Shown one piece after another: positions 1-7,974 of a stretch of DNA of 40,990 bases (the first letter of the stretch is position 1; each line of letters opens with the position of its first letter). This DNA comes from CALCNS01 sp964425745 (lineage in GTDB: Bacteria; Bacillota; JAAYKD01): contig CAYRNW010000024.1 of the NCBI GenBank assembly GCA_964425745.1, positions 1-40,990 of the forward strand, written 5' to 3'. A program made the translations under genes and the position numbers. A model generated the notes under the pieces. That model worked only from the letters and a program-made list of their open reading frames with translations. It was not told the origin of the DNA and searched no databases.

Positions 1-52
1 TACCTTGGGCTACGATCTCGAATTTACGACTGAACTAATATTGACAACTCCA

Positions 53-338
53 GATTGTTAGCTTCAAAGGTGTTCTTGTGCGTATGACACACATGACAGG
101 CTACCTTACAGACCTTGGCGTTTACATTGGCTACAGACTACGCGGGGAAATTAAGGAAGATGTATGGATGGGAATTGTTCCTGCCAGCGGACTCGCAGTC
201 TTTACTCTCGGTGGAATTTTGGGTTTGTGGATGTTTTCCAAAATCGGTTACGGTGCTTATGACGTAACTGCAGTAGCTTATATCGTTCTCGGAATTGTCT
301 ATCTTGTTCATCAGCATGCCGTGGGGACGGAGGTTTGA
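53..338 (+). pseudogene. DUF1275 (YoaK-like) membrane protein, 3' fragment (partial duplicate)
   Basis: This is a partial copy of the intact gene at 7173-7895. From position 53 the DNA follows the intact gene at an offset of 7494 bases. Up to about 314 I count only three differences, all T here against C there, two of which change Ala to Val. After the HQ codons an in-frame deletion removes about 22 codons, and the end is shortened to HAVGTEV. The N-terminal half (about 125 codons) is missing, and bases 1-52 are unrelated to the intact gene. An internal ATG at 78 could give an 86-residue peptide with two membrane segments, but no good ribosome site precedes it. Near-identity means the duplication is recent. 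It is almost certainly non-functional. Confidence 0.75.
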
Positions 339-386
339 CAACATAATGAAAAAAGAAAGATGGATAAAAGTTGTTTTTAACTCTAG

Positions 387-439
387 AAAAAGAGGCTATG
401 TTGTGTCAGCATAATTGTGACACAACATAGCCTCTTTTT
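387..439. terminator. Bidirectional rho-independent terminator
   Basis: A perfect 22-bp inverted repeat (387-408 with 418-439) surrounds a 9-base loop. It has an A run on the left and a T run on the right, so it can work on both strands. It lies between the DUF1275 fragment (plus) and the 3' end of the secreted LRR gene (minus). Its outer stem, AAGAGGCTA, recurs in the terminator at 10842-10892. Confidence 0.85.
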
Positions 440-499
440 TAGTCATTCTATGAATATCTGTCAGAGCAATGAAGTATTACTACCGTTAAAACCTCACTT

Positions 500-3355
500 T
501 TATGGCGTGTAATCTATTTTCGTATCAATGGTAATGGTGCTTGTTGCGCCATCCCAACCAACACCCACATTAAACTTTTGCATCACATCTCTCAGTTTGA
601 AATAATTATTGCCATTAATGTTGTAGGCCGTTAGCTGTACCTCTGTGCCATCGATATAAATCTTAGAAGTGGAAAGCGTGGGTGTTTTTGCTTTGCCATC
701 GCCGGCTGCAAGCTCTCCGCCAGAGACCGTGTAGCTTTTGCCACGGATCAGATTAATCGCATTTTTTGCACCATCCCAAGTCACTTCAAATTGCTTTTCA
801 CTGCTGGAAAGCACCTTTGCCAAATCACGGAGCTTAAAGTAGTTGTTGCTTTGGATGTTGTATGCATCAAAGCTAATCTTTGTGCCATTGACCAACACCT
901 TTGAAGCGGTGGGTGTCGCGGTGAGAGGTGGAGTTGGGCTGGCATTTGGGAGCAGGATGTTTTCTTTTACGTCTGGTGTGTAACCCATCTTAATTAGCGT
1001 TCCATCCGATTTCAGTATGATAGAAGTGCCTTCTTCGGTTGCTACGGAGACCACATCGTGCATAAGCAAGGTCGGTAAAATACCATATTTCATCGGAAGC
1101 ATTTGGTTTAACTCGCCTTCAGCATTATTTCCCCAACCCCAAAGAGTGCCATCTTTTTTGATTGCCATTATGGTACCTTTTACTATGGAAGCAGAAGCCA
1201 CATTGTCCATGAGTTTCATAGGCGTCCAGATGTAGCCGCAGCCGGTGCTATCATATTCTTCTAAACCGAAGAATCCTCTTCTGCCCATGCCCCAAAGAGT
1301 GCCGTCCTTCTTAATGATTAACGTACATGTCCCCTCATCATCCGCATAAGCAGAAGCAACTCCATCCATGATTTTAAAGGGTTCAACATCTCTTACTTCC
1401 ACCTCATTGCCAAGGACGCCTTCCAAACTGGAACCCCAGCCCCAAAGACTACCGTCTTTTAAAACAGCCAATGCATAACCGCCACCTACTGAAACCGAGG
1501 TGACATTGTTGTCCATTATTTTAATAACGGTCCCATCAAAATAGAATGGATCTGCTTTTCCTGCTAACAGTGAGGTGTTATTCATACCCCAGCCCCAAAG
1601 GCTACCATCTTTTTTAATTGCCAATGTGCCATATTTGCCATTGGAAGAGATGGCAACGACATCGCTCATGGACTTGCTCGATAAAGGCTTTCCATAAAGA
1701 TTCTTTGTACACCAAAGGTCACCATCTTTTGTCACATAAGCCGCATCCGTAAAGGTAGTGGATTCGTTTTTCTCATAGATCGATAAGTTTACGGGTGGCG
1801 TTGTTTTAACCGGTGGTGTATACGGGCTTAATTTTACATACTGTGGAGCAAACTCAACCATAACATATTGTCGTAACTGATCGAGCCCGATCAATGATTT
1901 TGTTGTTGTGATATAATTAAAGGAGCAATTCATCGACCTTAAAGAGGTTAACCCACTAAGGTCAAGGGTAGCCAGTCGGTTATAACTGCAGTTTAAAACG
2001 GTGAGTGCGGTACAGCCGCTAACATTGATTGCGGTTACTGCGTTATTCGTAACGTCCAATACCTTGAGCAATGTCAATCCACTCGCATTAATGGATGTCA
2101 GCTGACTTTCCTTAAGACTAAACTTAACCAAGTGCTTCAGTCCGCTAACATCAAGAGCTCCCTTCACACCGAGTCCATATAAATCCATTTCAATGACTGT
2201 TTTGGGTTCGCTTTCACTCCAAACTACACCAACGTTAATGATGTTACCAAAACTTCTTACCATTTCATCAATAACTGCTTTGTCAGTTGGGTCGTATAAT
2301 GTTGTATCCGTGGTTACCACTTCAGGCACAACTGTTACTGTGCAAGTTGCTGTTTTGTTGCCATCGAGCGTTGTTACGGTGATGGTTGCCGTGCCCAAAG
2401 AAACGGGTTCTATGTTGCCATATTCGTCAACGGTAGCAATACTCTTGTCCGAGGATTTCCAAGTGACTGCTTTATTGGTAGCAGTGCTTGGACTAAATAT
2501 AGGAGTTGTGCGTTTATAGATTTCATTGATGCCAATGTTTAACGAAGTTTTTTCAAGGCTTACAGAAGACACAGCCACTCTGTTTGGTTCAGCAACAACA
2601 GTGTATTTAAGGTTATTTTCTTTTGCAAATAATAAGGCATAGCTATTATCCGCCACATGAAGAGTGGTATTCTCACTAGCGAAAGGAGAGGTGTAGTAAT
2701 CAATCAGGGTTACCGAACTTGGAATGCTTAAGGTTTTGAGTGAGGTGCAGTTACGGAAAGCAGAGTCCCCAATTTCTATGACGGAGTTTGGAATATTCAA
2801 ACTACTAAGAGCTCTGCATTCGGCAAAGGCCCATTCCCCAATGTGAGTTACACCATTGGGTATTGTTATACTTTGAAGCGATGGACAATATTCAAAGGTG
2901 TTACTACCGATTTTTTTTAAGCTACTGGGTAAGGAAACACTGGTAAGTTTTTCGCAACCGGAAAACATTCCATTTCCTATAAAAGTAACACCATTTGATA
3001 TGACAACGCTTTCTAGGTTCGGAAGTCCTGCAAAAGCCCATTCATCAAAATCTTTGATGCTACCTGGTATTGTTATGCTTTTGATTTCGTCAGAATTTAC
3101 AACAACCTCAGTACCGATGTAAGTAATCGGATAACCATCCACTTTGCTCGGAATCACAAAGGTTGGTCCACTTCCTTTATATGAAGCCAGGAGGGCATTC
3201 CCGTTTTCGTCCAGCCGATAACCGTACGTGTTTGTTTTATCGTAATATACTGAGCTTAGTTCCTGATACGCATACACCTTGTTGGAAAATGTAAGGAGTA
3301 TTGTAAATAGGATGGATATGGATAAAATATAAGACAACGTTCTCCTAGTTATCAT
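500..3355 (-). CDS. Secreted mosaic protein: BspA-like LRRs, Ig-like, RCC1-like repeats, two copper-amine-oxidase-like domains
   Basis: A 951-residue exported protein. The chosen start (ATG at 3355) follows GAGGG; an upstream ATG at 3400 would add 15 polar residues ahead of the signal peptide. Residues 1-30 form a signal peptide (ITRR, a hydrophobic core, then VYA before YQE). BspA-type leucine-rich repeats (SITIP..V..IG..AF..C) follow at about 50-235. Next comes a bacterial Ig-like (Big_2) domain at about 260-340 and a second, internalin-like LRR block at about 370-510. RCC1/BNR-like repeats built on KKDGSLWGWG lie at about 570-790. Two copper amine oxidase N-terminal (stalk) domains marked by YFKLRD and VTWDGA/VGWDGA lie at about 815-945. 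I see no catalytic residues and no LPXTG anchor. The likely role is surface or extracellular-matrix binding, an inference from domain families. Transcription ends at the 387-439 hairpin. Confidence 0.85.
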   Translation of the reverse strand: MITRRTLSYILSISILFTILLTFSNKVYAYQELSSVYYDKTNTYGYRLDENGNALLASYKGSGPTFVIPSKVDGYPITYIGTEVVVNSDEIKSITIPGSIKDFDEWAFAGLPNLESVVISNGVTFIGNGMFSGCEKLTSVSLPSSLKKIGSNTFEYCPSLQSITIPNGVTHIGEWAFAECRALSSLNIPNSVIEIGDSAFRNCTSLKTLSIPSSVTLIDYYTSPFASENTTLHVADNSYALLFAKENNLKYTVVAEPNRVAVSSVSLEKTSLNIGINEIYKRTTPIFSPSTATNKAVTWKSSDKSIATVDEYGNIEPVSLGTATITVTTLDGNKTATCTVTVVPEVVTTDTTLYDPTDKAVIDEMVRSFGNIINVGVVWSESEPKTVIEMDLYGLGVKGALDVSGLKHLVKFSLKESQLTSINASGLTLLKVLDVTNNAVTAINVSGCTALTVLNCSYNRLATLDLSGLTSLRSMNCSFNYITTTKSLIGLDQLRQYVMVEFAPQYVKLSPYTPPVKTTPPVNLSIYEKNESTTFTDAAYVTKDGDLWCTKNLYGKPLSSKSMSDVVAISSNGKYGTLAIKKDGSLWGWGMNNTSLLAGKADPFYFDGTVIKIMDNNVTSVSVGGGYALAVLKDGSLWGWGSSLEGVLGNEVEVRDVEPFKIMDGVASAYADDEGTCTLIIKKDGTLWGMGRRGFFGLEEYDSTGCGYIWTPMKLMDNVASASIVKGTIMAIKKDGTLWGWGNNAEGELNQMLPMKYGILPTLLMHDVVSVATEEGTSIILKSDGTLIKMGYTPDVKENILLPNASPTPPLTATPTASKVLVNGTKISFDAYNIQSNNYFKLRDLAKVLSSSEKQFEVTWDGAKNAINLIRGKSYTVSGGELAAGDGKAKTPTLSTSKIYIDGTEVQLTAYNINGNNYFKLRDVMQKFNVGVGWDGATSTITIDTKIDYTP

Positions 3356-3429
3356 GTTTTTCCCTCTTTCTTTAATACGATTGTGATTTGTATCGGTCAT
3401 CCTAGAGCGTTTTAAACCCTACCATTCAA

Positions 3430-3456
3430 TCATTCATAGGCAATCTCAACATTCAT
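3430..3456 (-). CDS. Possible 8-residue leader peptide upstream of the secreted mosaic protein
   Basis: On the minus strand a GAAAGGAG site stands nine bases before an ATG that opens an 8-codon frame (MNVEIAYE). It ends about 75 bases before the start of the large secreted protein. The strong ribosome site is the only evidence. It could be a leader peptide or chance. Confidence 0.2.
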   Translation of the reverse strand: MNVEIAYE

Positions 3457-3674
3457 ACGCACAAACTCCTTTCTCTTTTTTTTGAGTACGTTTGACTATA
3501 TTTTATCAGAAAAAAATATTGAAACCCATTTTTGGTTTGAAATGTAAAATTTAGACCATGAAATGTAAGAAAACAGATAGAACAAAAAGGTTGTGTAAAC
3601 TATTGTGGGGATGTTCCCACAAATGCAGAAAACGTGAAAAATGTAGAGCTAGGGAGTGATAGTTCATATAAGTT

Positions 3675-3747
3675 GACCGTAGGTTGTTCTACGGTCGGAG
3701 TTGACACCAAATGTTTGTTATTATTTTGTGTTAATTCGTGATATAAT
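3675..3747 (+). promoter_or_regulatory. Operator-like palindrome and extended -10 promoter upstream of the MBL-fold gene
   Basis: A perfect palindrome with 8-base arms, GACCGTAG and CTACGGTC, and a 6-base spacer lies at 3675-3696 just after TTGACC, a layout like MerR-family operators. Downstream, TGATATAAT (3739-3747) is an extended -10 element, 40 bases before the ATG at 3787; no clear -35 was found. The remaining gap from 3457 to 3674 is AT-rich. Within it I see only an imperfect TTGTGGG/CCCACAA hairpin at about 3603-3621. Confidence 0.45.
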
Positions 3748-3786
3748 GAACTAGAAGGATTTACTGTAAATAGAAGGAGAAAAGCC

Positions 3787-4140
3787 ATGTTAAAAGGTAT
3801 AGAAATTATCGATGTAGGTGGGGTGAACTGTTATTTACTCGAAGCAGATGATGGTTTTGTGCTTATAGATACCGGATTTTTAGCTAAACAAATGTTTCTT
3901 GATGAAGTATTGAAAAAAGCACTCAATAAGCCCGGAGAAATACCTAAAAAGATAAAACTTGTTATTTTGACTCATGGCGATTCTGACCATGCTGGAAATT
4001 GTAAGTTTCTTAGAGAAAATTACGATGTGAAAATCGCAATGCACTTTGAAGATTCTAAGATGGTTGAAAATGGGGATATGTCGTGGAATCGAAAGTTAAA
4101 ACCTGATAAACTCTGTTCCATGTTGAGACGGTTGTCTTGA
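3787..4140 (+). pseudogene. MBL-fold metallo-hydrolase, truncated at the 3' end
   Basis: The first ~110 residues are a metallo-beta-lactamase fold N-terminus: IEIIDVGGVNCYLLEADDG, then VLIDTG, then the metal-binding loop LTHGDSDHAGN (variant of HxHxDH). The ATG follows AGAAGGAG. Family members are usually 200-300 residues, but homology stops near residue 113 (KPDKLC). There the frame runs into the repeat at 4122-4178 and ends as MLRRLS. The second metal-binding half is absent, so the product should be inactive. The repeat's position at the break suggests that its arrival, or a deletion at its edge, cut the gene. Confidence 0.7.
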
Positions 4141-4178
4141 TGTCAAGGGAGGAAAAATTGGTGTGAAATTGCCCTTGA
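4122..4178 (+). repeat. Dispersed repeat, copy A
   Basis: First of four same-direction copies in this window. The shared core is GTTGAGACGGtAGT, about 10 bases, TGTCAAGGG, then CCTTGA. From the first base of the core to CCTTGA is 51 bases here, against 46, 48 and 49 in the other copies. This copy is the most diverged. It starts exactly where the MBL-fold gene loses homology. The stretch from 4179 to 4407 holds no gene I can recognise. Confidence 0.6.
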
Positions 4179-4407
4179 TATAAGGGCTCTTCGAGGTTGT
4201 GTGGTCAGTATTGCTTTTTAAGGATGAGTGAATTAAATAGTTGTGAAATAGGCTAACCAACATGACCGCAATATATTCTAAACGGTTATTAGGCATGATG
4301 TTGCTCAGTAAATTAATTCGTATTAGTAGGGCGCCTAAGTAGATCAGCAAATTTGAATATAGGTCAGCTTTAATTTCGAATAATGAATATGATGCGAGGT
4401 AGTAGGT

Positions 4408-5226
4408 ATGGAAACAAATAGAAATATCGAAAAACCTATAAGACGTTCTGCTGCAAGGATGAAAATGGGGATTTTCTACTATGGAATTTTGCGGAAAATT
4501 CTGTGGATTAAAATGAACGCTGTTTTTGCATCTCAGACATCACCTGCACTACTTCCGTTCTGTTTTTCTTCACATAAAACTCCGCTATTGAGACAATTGA
4601 AAGATGTTGATATGTGGATGCAATATAATAAAATTATCAATTTAAAAATTGCGGCAAAGAAAATAGACGGCATCATCATTCATCCGAACGAAGTGTTTAG
4701 TTATTGGAAATTGATAGGGAGGCCGACAAAGCGAAAAGGCTATGTTGATGGGATGGTACTTAATAACGGCACATTTTCCGCTGGAACAGGTGGAGGATTA
4801 TGCCAATTATCCAATTTGATTTTTTGGATGACGATTCATACACCCCTGACGGTCATAGAGAGGCATCGACACGGGTATGATGTTTTCCCCGATTCTAATA
4901 GAACACAACCTTTTGGAAGTGGTGCTACCTGTTTTTACCCTTACGTCGATTTAATGATACGAAACGACACCGTAGATGATTATCAATTAAGTGTTTGTGT
5001 AGGAACAGATTATCTTGAAGGGGTTTGGCGATCGTCAGCCAAATGCGAGTACAGATATGAAATAGTTGAAAAAAATCATGTAATGAAAGGAGAGTATTGG
5101 GGCGGATATAGCAGACATAACGAGTTATATAAGCAGAAGATTGATATGGATGGTTGTCTGATTGAGGAAGAACTCATTGTCAAAAACTCTGCGATAATGA
5201 TGTATTCTCCACTTTTGACAGAATGA
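4408..5226 (+). CDS. VanW family protein
   Basis: A 272-residue protein of the VanW family. The diagnostic core lies at about residues 85-200: IIIHPNEVFSYWKLIGRP, GYVDGMVLNNG, GTGGGLCQLSN and FPDSNRTQPFGSGATC. VanW accompanies some VanB-type glycopeptide resistance operons, but most members sit alone and have no known activity. No van ligase or van regulator gene is nearby, so this should not be read as vancomycin resistance. The ATG follows GAGGTAG. It sits alone between repeat A and an IS3-type relic, separated from the preceding gene by 267 bases. Confidence 0.85.
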   Translation: METNRNIEKPIRRSAARMKMGIFYYGILRKILWIKMNAVFASQTSPALLPFCFSSHKTPLLRQLKDVDMWMQYNKIINLKIAAKKIDGIIIHPNEVFSYWKLIGRPTKRKGYVDGMVLNNGTFSAGTGGGLCQLSNLIFWMTIHTPLTVIERHRHGYDVFPDSNRTQPFGSGATCFYPYVDLMIRNDTVDDYQLSVCVGTDYLEGVWRSSAKCEYRYEIVEKNHVMKGEYWGGYSRHNELYKQKIDMDGCLIEEELIVKNSAIMMYSPLLTE

Positions 5227-5235
5227 ACTTCATAA

Positions 5236-5364
5236 ATAAGTATAATATTGACCATTATAGCACTTGAAGCAGCTAAACCTCTTATTTTGAACTCTAATCA
5301 GGGAAGCCAGTTTACCGGTCATGAATATATTGAGTTTCTCAAACAAGAGAGAATTCAAAGTTGA
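5236..5364 (+). pseudogene. IS3-family transposase remnant (C-terminal part of the DDE domain)
   Basis: This frame has no start codon. It reads ALEAAKPLILNSNQGSQF and then TGHEYIEFLKQERIQS before a TGA. It matches the block around the second catalytic aspartate of IS3-family OrfB (usually NSDQGSQFT..EY...L), with Asn where the catalytic Asp is expected. Only about 40 residues survive, with no terminal repeats visible. It lies 10 bases after vanW and about 115 bases before repeat B. Confidence 0.7.
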
Positions 5365-5477
5365 ATTAAACATTCGAGCAAACTCGGTTATGTCTCGGGT
5401 TCACTAAAGAACACATTTTTTTTTGGCTAATGAGCCACTTTAATAACTGTTGTCAGTTAAATAAACTTCCGACTCAC

Positions 5478-5740
5478 GTTGAGACGGTAGTATGGTCAAG
5501 GGTGGGGAAATAGGGCGGAAAAGCCTTGAAAATCGCTAAAACAAGGTCGTTTTGAGTGAAAATTTCGAAAAGCATTGTATGGTTTCCGGGTAAGTGGTAA
5601 ATATCCAATTTAGTGATTTTCGGTTGACAGAGTAAGATAGATGTTTTGTATTTTTGAGGGTTTACGAGAGGTCAAGTTAGATTTTCTACTATTTTTAGAG
5701 AATGCTAGTGGTCGTGTTGGATGTTCTGCTTTCCACCGAT
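5478..5740 (+). repeat. Dispersed repeat, copy B, with 40-bp-phased subrepeats
   Basis: The core GTTGAGACGG starts at 5478 and is followed by a block nearly identical to copy D through CCTTGAAAATCGC. About 160 bases downstream come three subrepeats centred on TAGATG (5638), TAGATT (5678) and TGGATG (5718), exactly 40 bases apart. Copy D has the same element at a similar distance (165 bases). Helical phasing of this kind is typical of multiple protein-binding sites at transposon ends or iterons. The stretches 5365-5477 and 5741-5783 hold no recognised gene. Confidence 0.6.
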
Positions 5741-5783
5741 AAGAATGTCAATATTTGAAATGGTCTGATTGAGGGGTTTATGC

Positions 5784-6869
5784 ATGAGTGAAGAGAAGAA
5801 ATTACTTTCTATAAAAGAAAACACAGTTGAAAATCTTATGTCGAATAATCTCAGGGGTATCGAGGACTATAATGAAAAGACGCTGTCTGCACTCTTGCTA
5901 ATGGGGTGGGTGCTTATTTTACTGCCGTTAATGGCCGTTCCCTTTAGCAATACTAAGGCGGGGGCTATTCCTGCATATCTGCTAACATTCGCAACATTTC
6001 TCGCTTTGTTTTTTCTATATAAGGTTCCAAGCATAAAAAAGCATACATTAACAGGGGCGTATACCAGTTTTTCTGTTTTGTTTCTTTTAGGGATATATCT
6101 TAGTGTTATACACTCCCCCAATATGCGTGCGACCATTTTACTTGGTGGTTTCATTCTCATGCCGCTTACTTTTATTGACCGATTACATCGGACAATACTA
6201 TTTCTTGCTTTCTGGTTAGTGGTTCATACCCTAGTGGCTTATTATTTGAAACCTCTATTGGTACTTGATGATACAATCAATTGCCTCATTGCAGCTGTTC
6301 TGGGATGCTATCTCGGTAACACTTTGATGAGGGTACGGTTGGAAAGTTTTGAAGCAAGACGGTTGCTTGTAATTGAGAAAGAAACAGATGAGTTAACAGG
6401 GTTACCTAATCGCCGAAAACTATTTGAGACTTTGATGATGATACAGGGCTCAGATGCTGAAAAGCCTACTGGAATCATGATGCTCGATATTGATCATTTT
6501 AAAGATTTCAATGATAAGTATGGACATATTTCCGGTGATAGATGCTTGAGACTCTTTGCCGAAGTGTTGACTAATTTCACGAAGGCTTTTCGATTACACT
6601 TTTATCGTTATGGCGGTGAGGAGTTTGTGGCAATAGCATACGGTTATGATCAAGACGATTTATTCTCCATAGCTGAAAGTCTGCGTGTCGCTGTACAAAG
6701 AGCAGAAATGGAAGGTTATAGCACAACTGTTAGTATTGGAGTTGCATATTGTGGCGAAGAGCAAGTAACAAATTACGAAAAAGTATTAGAGCGTGCAGAC
6801 AATGCCGCTTATGCAGCAAAGAGGTTTGGTCGGAACAATGTGTTCATGGAAAAATCTATCGGAGAATGA
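5784..6869 (+). CDS. Membrane-bound diguanylate cyclase (GGDEF)
   Basis: A 361-residue protein with about six N-terminal membrane segments (residues ~35-185) and a C-terminal GGDEF domain (~200-355). Catalytic features are complete: TDELTGLPNRR, then LDIDHFKDFNDKYGH (metal-binding Asp), and the signature YGGEEF. This should make cyclic di-GMP from two GTP at the inner face of the membrane. I see no RxxD inhibitory site upstream of the signature. I prefer ATG 5784, eight bases after GAGGGG, over the TTG at 5769. It is followed after two bases by a HAD fragment. Repeat B lies upstream, so any promoter must be within or just after the repeat. Confidence 0.9.
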   Translation: MSEEKKLLSIKENTVENLMSNNLRGIEDYNEKTLSALLLMGWVLILLPLMAVPFSNTKAGAIPAYLLTFATFLALFFLYKVPSIKKHTLTGAYTSFSVLFLLGIYLSVIHSPNMRATILLGGFILMPLTFIDRLHRTILFLAFWLVVHTLVAYYLKPLLVLDDTINCLIAAVLGCYLGNTLMRVRLESFEARRLLVIEKETDELTGLPNRRKLFETLMMIQGSDAEKPTGIMMLDIDHFKDFNDKYGHISGDRCLRLFAEVLTNFTKAFRLHFYRYGGEEFVAIAYGYDQDDLFSIAESLRVAVQRAEMEGYSTTVSIGVAYCGEEQVTNYEKVLERADNAAYAAKRFGRNNVFMEKSIGE

Positions 6870-6871
6870 AT

Positions 6872-7015
6872 ATGCTGAAAATAGAAATACCTGGGCAAGA
6901 AGATCTAACTGTTAAGAATATCGTTCTTAACTTCAATGGCACCCTAGCGACAGATGGAAAAAAATTCACACTCAACGGTGATTTTCAAAAATCAAATAAA
7001 TCTGGCAGCAGTTGA
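6872..7015 (+). pseudogene. COG4087-type HAD (soluble P-type ATPase-like) protein, 5' fragment
   Basis: A 47-residue frame whose start, MLKIEIPGQEDLTVKNIVL, followed by NFNGTLATDGK, matches the N-terminus of the HAD-like 'soluble P-type ATPase' family (usual length about 150 residues). The family's nucleophile Asp in D-x-NGT is Asn here. After residue ~32 homology ends and the frame stops. Repeat C begins 16 bases later. It overlaps nothing and starts two bases after the GGDEF stop. It is a broken gene, probably cut by the same process that placed repeat C. Confidence 0.6.
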
Positions 7016-7030
7016 CTAATCTCTACCCAT

Positions 7031-7084
7031 ATTGAGACGGTAGTTTGGATGTCAAGGGTGAAGCCACTTTGAACCTTACCTTGA
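7031..7084 (+). repeat. Dispersed repeat, copy C (short)
   Basis: Contains the core ATTGAGACGGTAGTTTGGAT, GTCAAGGGTG and CCTTGAAATTGTG, with 48 bases between the start of the core and CCTTGA. The middle differs from copies B and D. The phased subrepeats would fall inside the DUF1275 gene and are absent. It stands between the HAD fragment and the DUF1275 gene. Confidence 0.55.
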
Positions 7085-7172
7085 AATTGTGATATCGTGG
7101 ACAAGTCTGCAAATCGAACCTAAGTAACTGTTTTTTGATTATCATTAAAAATTATACGTCAGAGGTTTTTAA

Positions 7173-7895
7173 ATGGAAAAGAAACGAATATTTATTTGGA
7201 TGTGTGCATTGACCGTGTTAGCGGGTCTTATCAATACACTCTCCATCAGAAACTTCGCAATAACTGTATCACATATAACCGGTATTGTTTCCAACACGGC
7301 TATTTCAATATATAATGGAACCCCTGCAAATGCAGGCTGGCTTCTATCTGTTGTTGGAGCCTTTCTTGCGGGTGCAATTATCTCCGCATACATTACGGGA
7401 GAACGCAAGTTCTTCCTTAGGCGTATTTACGGATATATTGTCATTGCTATTGGCGTTATGCTTTTTGTTGGAGTTCACACCCTCAGCCGTGAAGGCAGAA
7501 TGATAGTCTATCTGTTTGCTCTTCTTATGGGTATTCAGAACGGTATGATTGTTAGCTTCAAAGGTGTTCTTGTGCGTATGACACACATGACAGGCTACCT
7601 TACAGACCTTGGCGTTTACATTGGCTACAGACTACGCGGGGAAATTAAGGAAGATGTATGGATGGGAATTGTTCCTGCCAGCGGACTCGCAGTCTTTACT
7701 CTCGGTGGAATTTTGGGTTTGTGGATGTTTTCCAAAATCGGTTACGGTGCTTATGACGTAACTGCAGCAGCTTATATCGTTCTCGGAATCGCCTATCTTG
7801 TTCATCAGAAACACATTAACAATATGAATCTGGATGATATTCCTGATGATGAACAGGTTTTTTCTATTGAAAATGCCATGGTGACGGAGGACTGA
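7173..7895 (+). CDS. DUF1275 (YoaK-like) membrane protein
   Basis: A 240-residue integral membrane protein of the DUF1275/YoaK family, with about six membrane segments. Family hallmarks are the N-terminal ALTVLAGLINTLSIR and SHITGIVSNTAI, a mid-protein MGIQNGMIVSFKG, and VRMTHMTGYLTDLG. The function is unknown; transport has been proposed on structural grounds. The ATG follows AGAGG. The length is normal for the family. Its last two thirds are duplicated at 53-338. Repeats C and D flank it, which makes it the cleanest single-gene 'cassette' in the repeat array. Confidence 0.85.
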   Translation: MEKKRIFIWMCALTVLAGLINTLSIRNFAITVSHITGIVSNTAISIYNGTPANAGWLLSVVGAFLAGAIISAYITGERKFFLRRIYGYIVIAIGVMLFVGVHTLSREGRMIVYLFALLMGIQNGMIVSFKGVLVRMTHMTGYLTDLGVYIGYRLRGEIKEDVWMGIVPASGLAVFTLGGILGLWMFSKIGYGAYDVTAAAYIVLGIAYLVHQKHINNMNLDDIPDDEQVFSIENAMVTED

Positions 7896-7974
7896 CAACA
7901 TAATAGAACTGTGATATTTTTACTCCAATATAGTAACCCCACCCAAGACATCAATCCTGGGGGGCCCGTTCCAC

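Noticed and set aside
4096..4350. Minus-strand open frame of 84 codons over repeat A
   Set aside because: Half of it is antisense to the repeat, there is no ribosome site, and no family pattern is seen.
4408..5226. VanW as evidence of glycopeptide resistance
   Set aside because: No vanB-type ligase, vanH, vanX, or VanRS genes are present, and VanW homologues are widespread in clostridia without resistance.
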